In this document: in pieces, positions 47,555-57,477 of the stretch
Layout of the letters: each line of letters starts with the position of its first letter
How positions within the stretch are numbered: position 1 is the first letter of the stretch
Assembly: GCA_905331475.1 (NCBI GenBank)
Contig: CAJNYU010000523.1
Location: 62,001 to 126,000, forward strand
Reading direction: 5' to 3'
Origin: Rotaria socialis
Taxonomy: Eukaryota > Rotifera > Eurotatoria > Philodinida > Philodinidae
Length of the DNA: 64,000 bases
Notes under the pieces: generated by a model
Seen by the model: only the letters and a program-made list of their open reading frames with translations
Told to the model about the DNA's origin: nothing
Database searches by the model: none
Position numbers and translations under genes: made by a program

Positions 47555-47912
47555 CCCAAGCAAACAAACTTTTGGAAGGGGGCGTTTAAACACTCAATCG
47601 GGAGCCGCTATTTTGAGCCATTAATGCTCAGTAATGAAACGCAAGAAAAGCGTTTTTTACGCAGAATTCTCACATTCAGAGCGTGAAAACTAATAAAAAC
47701 TCCAATTCTGAGCGTTAAAAACTAATAAAAGCTCCAATCCTCAGCGTTTGAACGCTCAGAATTGGAGTTTTTATTAGTTTTCACGCTCTGAATGTGAGAA
47801 TTCTGCGTAAAAAACGCTTTTCTTGCGTTTCGCTACTGAGCGTTAATGGTTCAAAATAGCGGCGCCCGATTGAGTGTTTAAACGCCCCCTTCCAAAAGTT
47901 TGTTTGCTTGGG
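47555..47912. mobile_element. 358-bp foldback element, TA-flanked
   Basis: Begins CCCAAGCAAACAAACTTTTG and ends with the exact inverse, flanked by TA. The two arms match for about 150 bp with few changes, including GGGGGCGTTTAAACACTCAA and the GCGTTTTTTACGCAGAATTC segment. The centre has a further GAGCGTT / AACGCTC inversion. No coding capacity. Confidence 0.9.
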
Positions 47913-47914
47913 TA

Positions 47915-48185
47915 AAGAAGAATAAATAAGTATATTTTATCTCCCACATATGTTTTAATCATCATGACTCACGAATGCTATCGATTTAGCTGGAGACCAA
48001 TGTATTTTTAATCATTTTCAAGTCAGAATAAAAGGGAAGGATGCTTAGTGAGTTGATGGCAACGAGCTTATTGCTTTTTATTATAATGCACAAAATAAAA
48101 ATAAATTTCATGTTACACAAAAAAAAAGGAAATTTGAATAATTCGCTATATTTTAGGTTATCATAACCATCTAGATAAGAATATA
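47915..48185. other. Spacer between two foldback elements
   Basis: AT-rich, no gene or RNA recognised; only 275 bp separate the two elements. Confidence 0.5.
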
Positions 48186-48187
48186 TA

Positions 48188-49738
48188 CAGTGGATGTCAA
48201 AATTATTCATCCATCTCTACAAATTTGCTATTGAAACAGTATAAAAGCTAGAGGGTTCCAGTTTCCACCATCGTAGGTTCACTAGTTCTGGTATATAGAT
48301 GAGCACTTTATGCGTCTAGTTTACTTTAATGTCTGATTTATTTAAAAAAGTATAAAACAAAAGCGACTTTTAGCGCTTCAAAATTATTCATCGAGATTAA
48401 ACGAAAATAGTACTTTCGGTTCATAGTTAATATTAGTGAAAGATTTTGCCTTGTTTATTATTTAAAATATAAAACAACACATTTCAGTTGAAAAAATGCA
48501 GTCGAATTGATACAAAGAATGCTTTTTCTAGATAACTAGCTCCACAGTAAAAACCCGACCGTAGCAAGTAAATAAACGTTTTCTGTTTAGAAATTAATTT
48601 GATTTCCACAAAACATGAGAAACTATAAGTAAAAGGTATGAAAATAAATATTTTAAGTCCAGTCGGAATAAATTTTAGTTCGTAAAAATCGAAAATAACT
48701 AAACTACCACGTCTGTATATCAGCGACTCTAGTCGAAAATCATGTGTGGGCAACGAAAATTTTGAACTGAAGTTAAAACAAACCTCTTAATCAGATAGAA
48801 CACGTCAAGTTCTGTTGTAAATCATCAAAAGAGGCATATCCAGAAACTACAATCGTAGATTTGTAACGATCAGAACAAGATTTTTCCATTTCTTTGAGAA
48901 TGGTAAAGTAAGGTAAAAAAAAATAAAAGGTCTATAAAAACCCAAGAAATATTACTATACCAATAGTTGTGAATCAAATGATACACAATATAACTAAGCT
49001 TTGCATGCCGCACTTGAAAACCATTTTATAATAAGCTAGTGAGTTTTTGTTGGTATTTCATATTTGCCGCCTGTTTTAAGATTCTCAAAGAAATGGAAAA
49101 ATCTTGTTCTGATCGTTACAAATCTACGATTGTAGTTTCTAGATATGTCTCTTTGATGATTTACTACAGAATTTTCCGGTAGAGTCGCTGATATACAGAC
49201 GTGGTAGTATAGTTATTCTCGATTTTTACGAACTAAAATTTATTCCGGCTGAACTTAAAGTATCTATTTTCATACCTTTTGCTTATAGTTTCTCATGTTT
49301 TGTGGAAATTAAATTGATTTCTAAACAGAAAACGTTTATTTACTTGCTACGGTCGGGTTTTTACTTTGGAGCTAGTTATCGAGAAAAAGCATTCTTTGTA
49401 TCAATTCGACTGCATTTTTTCAACTGAAATGTGTTGTTTTATACTTTAAATAATAAACGAAGGCAAAATCTTTCATCAATATTAACTATGAACCGAAAGT
49501 ACTATTTTCGTTTAATCTCGATGAATCATTTTGAAGTGCTAAAAGTCGCTTTTGCTTTATACTTTTTTAAATAAATCAGACATTAAAGTAAACTAGACGC
49601 ATAAAGTGCTCATCTATATACCAGAACTAGCGAACCTACGATGGTGGAAACTGGAACCCTCTAGCTTTTATACTGTTTGAATAGCAAATGAAATAAAAGT
49701 AGATCCTAGAGGTGGACGAATAATTTTAACACCCACTG
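48188..49738. mobile_element. Large foldback element, about 1.55 kb, TA-flanked
   Basis: Begins CAGTGGATGTCAAAATTATT and ends with the inverse (AATAATTTTAACACCCACTG), flanked by TA. The left arm (48188-48902) is repeated inverted at about 49079-49738 with scattered substitutions and small indels, around a unique loop of about 175 bp. The terminus resembles that of the 25.1 kb foldback (CAGTGG...CAAAATT) but the bodies differ. The 89-codon frame at 48484-48753 lies in the left arm and is not conserved as a frame in the right arm. Confidence 0.88.
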
Positions 49739-49740
49739 TA

Positions 49741-52700
49741 TTTATAATTATAGTCTGTCAGGATATATTATAGAGCTAATTCTTTCCTTAACAAGTGATT
49801 TTTCTATTGAAATTTTTTTTACATGAAACAGAACAATCAGAGAAAAGTTTTCTTACGCAATCGAATGTCTCAGGTTAATACAAATACGTCGTTTTCTCGT
49901 CTCTTTGTAATTATTAATTGTATCTATATGAAAGAGCGTTACTTTTGTTAATCGGTTTTATGATATACATAGGACTATTTGCAAAATAATAGAAAATATC
50001 GATTTAATTTTCAGTCATATATTACTATGTTAATAACGGTAAGATAAATCAAAATTTTTCTTCTACTACTTTTTTGTTAAGAGAAAACGAAGAACACTGT
50101 CAAAAGTCAACTATTTATCTTATTGCTGACATACTTCAAGAATGATATAGTGTTTTCTTGCCTCTTATTCAACTATATCCTTCGAATAAATATAGAATTC
50201 TCCTCAATCGGGTAATAACTCAGTAGGCATGTATCATTCGTATATATGAACATCAAAAATCAAAATCTGTAAGGAATAAATATTTGCATTCTAGAATATT
50301 AAATTTACTTGTGAAAATAGGATTATAAGCTTAGTCTACAGTTCGATAGTATTCAAGCTGAAGTAATCACATGAGATATATGAAACATTGAAAATAATTT
50401 TTATTCATAAATGTCTCAATAACCTTAAAAGAAAGAAGCTATTATTAATTTCTATTCGAAATGCAAAGATATTATGTCTTAACTTACAGTTATTGCTACA
50501 TCAAAATAAATGTGCAACAAAAATAACTTTTATAATAAATGCCATATTGTAAGTGGTTTCCGGTTGTTAATTTGCACGTTTTTATGCACGACGTACAACA
50601 AATGATCGAATTTTCTGATAACTAGGTATCTGAATAGTTTTTAGAACAGAAATTGTATTAATTATCTTCTCGCTTGAGATAACATACATCAGGTATGCTC
50701 TCAATGCTTATTCTTCTTTTTATTTTCTTCTATTCATAATACAAAAAAGTGCTGTAAAAAGATTAAAAACGTTCTTATCGAGAAAAACAAGCTGGTAGAT
50801 TTTTTTTTATATATTCTAACTGCGTTCACTGAATTGGATCTAACTGCTCATGATGTTTTGTTGAAACCAGAATAGTCTCGTTTGATGTCTGCACTAATGC
50901 TATTAGTACTAACTGGATGAACTGTTGAAATGTTCACAGAGTTGTAATTAGACTATTTATAAAGGTTAGAGTCAGTATATCCTTTGCATAGAACGAAAAT
51001 TATTTTTGGATCGTGCCTTGGCGAGAACACTCGATTTCAAGAAAAAAACTGGCTTGATTTGTATGTTATTTTTGGTTACTTACTAACTATTTGAAAAATA
51101 CTTGTATCAATTCGTATTATGCATAGAAATGTAAAACTTTTGATGATGAAAAAAAAACTAGCCAACTAATTGCTAGTTTGACGATAAAGGAATGAAACTA
51201 ATGAAAAAGCTTTGAATAGTTTTATATCTCGGCTTTTTAGTACTAATATTAAAAATTAAAAAAAGCAGACTTATTTAAAAGAATCAGAGATTCTGATCCT
51301 CTCAGAAAAGAAGACTAATGATATTTCATTAATAATTTTAGTTACACTCATCAATTCAGCAACAAAAAAAAGGAAAATACTTTTATGTCTAGCAGCGTAA
51401 ACTTCCCGAACAAATAATTAAGTATTCACCTAAGAAAAGATGATGAGAACACAGACTAGCATTTAATAAACTCCAATTGTGTCTTCTATTCTGTCATTTT
51501 GCATAGAAATTTGCAATTATTCTCAAAACAAAAAAGAACTAACTTTACGAGGAGACTAGTTGAAATCAACCTAAACAATCGATCATTTTATATTATGACA
51601 GCCTCAATCATTCACGCATATATTGTTCAAATGAAACCTATTATTTTAGTTTAGCTTCTAGCGTGAGCCAAAGTCTTATAAAATACATCGATCTATAAAA
51701 GACAAGTCTCTAGAAAATGCATTTACTAAAACATATCACTATCATCTATGAATTGTTGGAAAGGTCTTATCTAAAGCTAAATCTGCATATCATATGACTC
51801 AAGAAGAAAATTTATTTTAGTCATTACTATCTTGGAGAGCATCCTTTGAATAAGAGCCATTCTATATTTAAAATAAATAAATAAAATAGAGTTATAACGT
51901 TCATTGACGCATTTTGTCACAGATCTAGCAAATTTTAACAACTACAAGCTGTTATTTTTAACAGAAAACTACTATTGGGAATTCGAATTGATTTTTTTCT
52001 TATGTAGAGAAAAGCTTCTTATTTTTTATATAAATCCTGATTTGTTTTTGTCTATTTATAGGTTAGAATAAATTTTACATTTTTCTAACGTTTTTCAAAT
52101 ATTTATTCCTTTCTTAACAGATCTTAACCAAACACTATTCTAAATCGTAATAGAAGTTTATCTTTAGACGAACAAAGCATATGTTGGTCTCAGTAAACAA
52201 TGGCTTCATATTCTACGTGAGAATTATTTCAACTGTTTTAGTTATTTTTTCTACATTAATAATGTAATTTACGTGATTCATCTATATTGTGATGTTTAAA
52301 GCAGCAAGTCGGAAATTTAAAAAAAAAGGTTTCTCAATATTTAGCACTTTTATTGCAGTTACATCACGCTTTACTTGGAATATGCTTACTGGAAAATAAT
52401 AGAAACTCCAGTTTTATTGTAGCTCAATACAATAAATGCACATAAACGAATTAACTGCATCGTCAATCGATTAAAAGGCGATAATACTGTAAAACCTAAC
52501 ATGTGGAAGAGCATCTCATGTGGCAAACGAGCGTTGAGATTCATTCGTATATTGAGAGGCTATATTTACATTATTACTTTGATAAATAAATAAGCCAGAA
52601 ATTTTCTAACCATAGTTTTTGTCATACTTCTGTATAATATAGAATATTCTATGTAATAATAAATATTCCATTACAATTTACGACATTTTTTAAATATTAT

Positions 52701-53270
52701 ACCATTGCTTTCAAAGCCTATATAAATAAAGATGAGTCCTGATGTAAAATGGTAATCTTCATTTCTCATGCGATCGATGGAATATAAAGCACAATGTCTT
52801 CAGAAGTTTCATTTATACTAAATTGATATAAACCATTTTGACGAGTATCACTGACGTCATAGCACGAACTAAGATTGATGGAGAATAAAAGAAAGGGAGA
52901 TTGTCTCTCAAAAACTTAGTTCTCATTACGCCTGAAGCTATTTCGATATCTCCGTATTCTTGAGACACCGCCTTTTTTTCTAACGGGCAAAGAAAAAGGA
53001 AGAAATTGTTTTTCTTTGAAAAACAAAATTCAATGAATAAATAATATCATGTATTCAGTTGAATTAGTTTTTAATCGTGCACGTTGTTATTCATGCTCAA
53101 GTGAAAAATTCAGTTTATTATTAGCGTCAATTGCTTATAGTTAATCTAGTGCTGCTCTGCTCCCATCTTGATATTGTCATTCTTCGCATGGAAATATCGC
53201 TAACTGTTGTTTTGTTTTGTTAGTTTTATCTTACTTACCCTAGTACTTACTATTCGTTGTTGGTTAAAAA
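49741..53270. other. Long AT-rich stretch without recognisable features
   Basis: About 3.5 kb with no open frame of even 60 codons, no tRNA and no clear inverted or tandem repeat by eye. Very even AT-rich composition. Confidence 0.55.
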
Positions 53271-53276
53271 ATAAGT

Positions 53277-53423
53277 ATTCTTCGAAAATGTCTATGGTAT
53301 ATTGAAGTTTCCCAAGAGAGAAAAGGCGGATTTTGGGATTATGAAGCATCTTATGATAAATATGCGAGTATTTTAATTAAAATATGGAATAGAGAAGAAG
53401 AAGAAATAAGATTACGGGTATAA
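53277..53423 (+). pseudogene. Short protein-like open frame, possible exon relic
   Basis: A 48-codon stop-bounded frame reads KISILRKCLWYIEVSQERKG, then GFWDYEASYDKYASI and LIKIWNREEEEIRLRV. The Trp-, Tyr- and Glu-rich composition is unlike translated AT-rich noise. It is followed by a possible donor (CGG|GTATAAG), but I find no joining exon. It may be a relic or a lone exon; family unknown. Confidence 0.25.
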
Positions 53424-54888
53424 GCACTGTATCTTATGTAATTTTATATGAAATAGATTTATTTATCAATAGGTTTAATGAATAAAAAGAACTGACATAA
53501 ACTGTTTACTTTTCCTTTTCAAACCTTTTTCTCATTTTTACGTATGAGCGCAATCAATTGTTAGAGACGCGACTTCGAAAAATAGAGATATGTTTATCAT
53601 GCAATAGTAAGCTAGCTTAAATCTGATTTTTATAGCCATCCAATTAATCTATTCAAGACACCCTAAAAATATCAGTACTATGGTTCTTGGTTCAGAGGAC
53701 TTATCAACAAGAACATAGCCTTAGTCATGTAACATAATAAAGAACGTCAATTTGCACTTTATCACGCTTACTTTTTGAAGACTTCTAGTTCATGCAGAAT
53801 CTTAGAAAATTGAACAGAAAATTCTATGCACAATTCTTGGAGCTATTAAAATTCTATGAGTACTGATTAGTTCACTATTAGACACATGACTGTGCATAAC
53901 TGCACAAACAAAAAGAAGCTTTTACACTTAATTGAAGAGTTCGAATCTGTTTTTAAACGTTGCTAATGACTGTTAAGAATTCATATACGATATTACAACA
54001 AAAGTTTTCGTTGTTTTATTCTCGATGGTCTCAAGAAAATCTTACCATTTACGTAATCCATCTCATGAGGATTTCAGGAAATTTTCAAATCTTTTTTTTG
54101 AATTCTATTAGCGAAATATTCAGTAATTAAAAAACAGGTTATGCAGTAGAATTTTTTCACATAGGAACATGCTAGAAGTTCCTAGAGGAGATTGATTCAG
54201 GCAATTTTGGAAGTTGACATAATTTGTCATCTTCCAGACGCCAATTTTTAAATGGAAAATATTCTCTCATATATATCTTGTCTACATGAATCTAGTCTTA
54301 ACTTAGAATTCACTGCATGAACAATAAATGTAATCAATAATAAAATGTAATATAATACGAGTGCAACAGGCAATATCTCAAATATCAACATGGCTTAGCA
54401 TTCAAGTTTTACAATCAAGTTCTATTCAACAGTCTTATTCTTATAAAAAAAACGCTATACGATATACTATGTCAGGGATGTATGAAAAGAAACGATTCAA
54501 CTGTAATATCTTTCATGAAATATTTACATGTCAATAATAATTTCACTTCAGAAAAGTCTATCACACAATGACTTTGATTGACCGAAGATAGTTACACAAA
54601 AGAAATAGCGCCGTGACGCGAAAATAATTTTTATTATACAATATTGTTTCTCGCAATATTGCGTTCACAAGTCATCACCATTATTTATTCCATTCATAGT
54701 CTCAGCAAATATATTGCTTGTAAATGTATACGCAGACATCTAGTAATGCAGTGGACGCATATTGAGTCATTTTGAGAGTTTGTAAATAACTACTACTAAT
54801 ATCTACTGAGAATAAATTTAACTGTTAAAAATATTCCCATGCAGTCTATTCTATTCTATCATACTTACTGATAGGAAAAAATGATACT
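53424..54888. other. Intergenic, no gene seen
   Basis: AT-rich sequence without coding, RNA or repeat signals that I could recognise. Confidence 0.5.
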
Positions 54889-55333
54889 TAGGTCTGATCG
54901 AAATTTCTGTCATCATTAAATAAAAATATAGAGATAAGAAGATAGTTTTAATTTTATTTTATCAAATTTCGGGGATAGCTGCCAATATTATTTATTCCAA
55001 TATCAATATTTTTGAGCTTCTTTTCTGATAAAATTTTCAGCTATCTTGGATACCGCATGAGCACAGCACATTTCATTAATTTTATTAGTTGAACCTCGCG
55101 CAATAGAATTATTTAACCAAATATTATGTAGCATTACGTATGACGAACATGGCGGATAGGAAATTACCCTAGCCGAACATCTCTTGGGATGCGCATGAGA
55201 TACTTGAGGATCTGGAGGAAGAAAGTCCTGCGCTTTGGACAAATTTTGAGGTCTGTGCAGGTCAAGCGCATGAAAAAAAACCTTTGACTAGGGTATATTA
55301 TTGACTTCTTCTGTCGAAACAATATCTGATGAG

Positions 55334-55629
55334 GAGAGCTGGGCAAGTCAAGTTGAGTCTGACTTAACTTGGCTTGACTTGAACTTTTCAAGCCAGGTTC
55401 AATCTAGTGAAAAATTTTTCTTGATTTTAGGTGCTTTTCTTCACATGAAATGGAATTTTGAGCTTACAAAAACTGTCACTCAACTGAAAGATTCCAAAAA
55501 ATTTTATATTCAGGCTAATTTTTTAACCGAACTTGATTTGACTTGAATTAGCTTAATTTGACTTCATTTGATTGAAAAAAATTTCGAGCTGACTTGTGAC
55601 TTGAAAAATATCTCTCTTGCTCAGCTCTG
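55334..55629. mobile_element. hAT-like MITE of about 296 bp, TTGACTTG-rich
   Basis: Imperfect 14-bp terminal repeats (GAGAGCTGGGCAAG / CTTGCTCAGCTCTG). The flanking octamers CTGATGAG and TGGATGAG agree at six of eight positions. Both ends are filled with variants of TTGACTTG and its complement, a likely subterminal binding-site array. The 81-codon frame at 55301-55546 crosses the left boundary and is by-product. Confidence 0.5.
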
Positions 55630-55763
55630 TGGATGAGTATGCAGTCAGCGATGACCATCAAGCAATTTTGTACATTTTGAACCTGACGCCTCTCTTTGTT
55701 TCCATATTACATTAAAAAAGATTTCAGATAATTTTCAATATAACATTTCTAACCTGTGCCCCT

Positions 55764-56550
55764 TGTAACGCCTTGATGAGGATCAGAGACCCAACTAATA
55801 ATAATGTCAGGTACCACAGTATTGGTTATGGCAGAATCACAACAGTGAAAATAAAATAGTATTGAATATTGGATGAAGATCCAATTGTTTATTCAACGAA
55901 CAGAGATAGTTGAGAATAAGAAGAACTCCACAAGCAAATAGCTGACACGAGATCGAACGATTGTAAGGAGCAATCGAGTTAGATTGATTGTAAAGAACAG
56001 TCAAGTTGAAAAGAAAAAGCTAATATGTAATTGATCAATTGATAGAGAAGAAAAGCAGTAGTCAGAGAAGAACAAGAAGAATTAGTATATATCTCAGCGA
56101 AGAGAGATATATCAAGCAGCTTCTAAGAAACTAGAAGAGAAAAAAAGAGTAATTATATATCTCATTTTCTGAGTGTAAGCGTGAAAAACGAAAAAGGTGC
56201 GAATGATGAAAATAACAAGCGCGACAATAAGCAACAAGAGAGAACAACACCCATGTCGCTCAAGCCGATCGAAAACCATCGGTTAACTGCGGTTCATTTC
56301 TATAAAAATCGGTTAACCGCGGTTATGCAAGCCATTTTAGTGACTTTACAGTGTAAAAACCGACGGTTAACCGTGGTTAAACGCCCGGTTAACCGTCGGT
56401 TTTTACACTTTAAAGTCTCTAAAATGACTTGCATAAGCGCGGTTAACCGATGGTTTTCAATCGGTTTGTGTGACATGGGCACAGAGGAGAAATAAACATA
56501 CGTGATATAACAAACATCAAGATAAGATCAGTGACGTTGCTGTCGTCACA
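55764..56550. mobile_element. Probable solo LTR, 787 bp
   Basis: Starts TGTAACGCC and ends GTCGTCACA (TG...CA), flanked by an exact 5-bp direct repeat CCCCT (55759-55763 and 56551-56555), the hallmark of LTR-retroelement integration. Inner terminal bases are a short imperfect inverted repeat (TGTAACG / TCGTCACA). AAATAAACAT near 56491 could serve as polyadenylation signal. No internal coding region, primer-binding site or second LTR follows, so recombination to a solo LTR is the simplest reading. Confidence 0.6.
56250..56479. mobile_element. Palindrome built of CGGTTAACCG motifs, inside the LTR
   Basis: Starts CCCATGTCGCTCAAGCCGAT and ends with the inverse (ATCGGTTTGTGTGACATGGG). Inside, GGTTAACCG-type motifs recur in mirrored positions at least six times, and AAAAACCGACGGTTAACCG is mirrored around the centre near 56380. 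Either a MITE nested in the LTR or part of the LTR itself. The frames read on both strands are mirror by-products. Confidence 0.65.
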
Positions 56551-56688
56551 CCCCTGTCTTTATCTGTACTCAGGACTATTTGATTGAATGAATATACGAA
56601 ATAAAGGTTTTCTTCAAATATGTTTCATGAACAATAGTCTTTGACAATTCATCTTCAATATGCCAGCTAGCTTCAGCCGATTTATAAC

Positions 56689-56769
56689 AAAGGGGGAACA
56701 GGGCGACTTCCGTACTTCGAAGTACGATGGAAGTACGTGCAGTACGAAAGTCGCGCCTTTCCCCCTTAT
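56689..56769. repeat. 81-bp palindrome (mini foldback)
   Basis: AAAGGGGGAACAGGGCGACTT at the left mirrors AAAGTCGCGCCTTTCCCCCTT at the right. The middle contains GTACTTCGAAGTAC, itself a perfect palindrome, and two more GTAC motifs. It is GC-rich against its surroundings and is probably a very short non-autonomous element or its internally deleted remnant. Confidence 0.6.
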
Positions 56770-57055
56770 CTATAACTAACCTATCTAAAAAAAATCCATA
56801 TGTCATCACTAGTTAGTTCTAAAAGGCAATTGGCATAATCGAATAAAATTTCGCTAAATTTTAACACAAATGAAATCTGCTGTGCTCATGCAACATTCAA
56901 GATACTTGAAAATTTTATCAGAAAAGAAGTTCAAAAAGATTGATCTTGGAATAAATAATATTGGCAACTATCGCCGACATTTGATGAAATTAAATTAAAA
57001 ATATCTCCTTATCTTAATATTTTTATTTAATGATGACACAATTTTTGTTCAAACC

Positions 57056-57477
57056 TAACTATAAAATGACAGCATGCAATACTGTTTTCCGTGATTTCAA
57101 CGACTCTGATCATTATTGATGTTACTCAAAATAATTTACAGTCAACTTTTCATTCATTTGTTGTCAGTTACCAATCTATATTGCGAAGGAAACCTTTTCC
57201 CACTAACTATAAAGATATGATTGCGATCTTATATAACAACATGTACAGTGCTGCTGTACAGATGGCGCCAAAGAATATGAAATTGATTTATCGAAAATGT
57301 TTTATCTTAACTATCAGAATAATTTGAAGTCTATTCCAAATGTCATTTGAATTATTTGTGTTTCCGAAATCTTCATCAACGCCACAGGAAAATAATGGAC
57401 ACTAGTTAAACCACCAATCATTGTAGGCTCGAAAATCATTGTTGTATGGTCATTTTAAATAATTTTCAATTTCAAAC
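57056..57477. other. Upstream flank of the MTCH2-like gene
   Basis: AT-rich, probably promoter and 5' UTR; no clear TATA box. The 78-codon frame at 57091-57327 has no support from context or splice sites. Confidence 0.4.

Larger units (their letters stand above)
54891..57055. mobile_element. About 2.2 kb element with 200-bp inverted ends, holding other elements
   Basis: The left end (54891-55090: GGTCTGATCG, TGTCATCATTAAATAAAAAT, TGCCAATATTATTTATTCCA, CTTTTCTGATAAAATTTTCA, GCATGAGCACAGCA) recurs inverted at about 56855-57055, about 80 % identical. TA flanks both outer ends, as for Tc1/mariner-type insertion. The centre is filled by a hAT-like MITE, a probable solo LTR and a mini-palindrome, so the original host was short (about 1 kb). 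The two arms are too diverged for a recent insertion. No transposase frame remains. Confidence 0.65.

Noticed and set aside
48484..48753. 89-codon minus frame inside the 1.55-kb foldback
   Set aside because: The inverted copy in the other arm does not keep the frame, and no transposase motif is present.
55310..55345. Hammerhead-like words GTCGAAAC and CTGATGAG
   Set aside because: They occur in the wrong order for a hammerhead core and no closing stems are visible.
55003..55391. Overlapping minus frames near 55.0-55.4 kb
   Set aside because: They run across the boundary between the outer element's arm and unrelated sequence, and the inverted arm at 56.9 kb does not preserve them.
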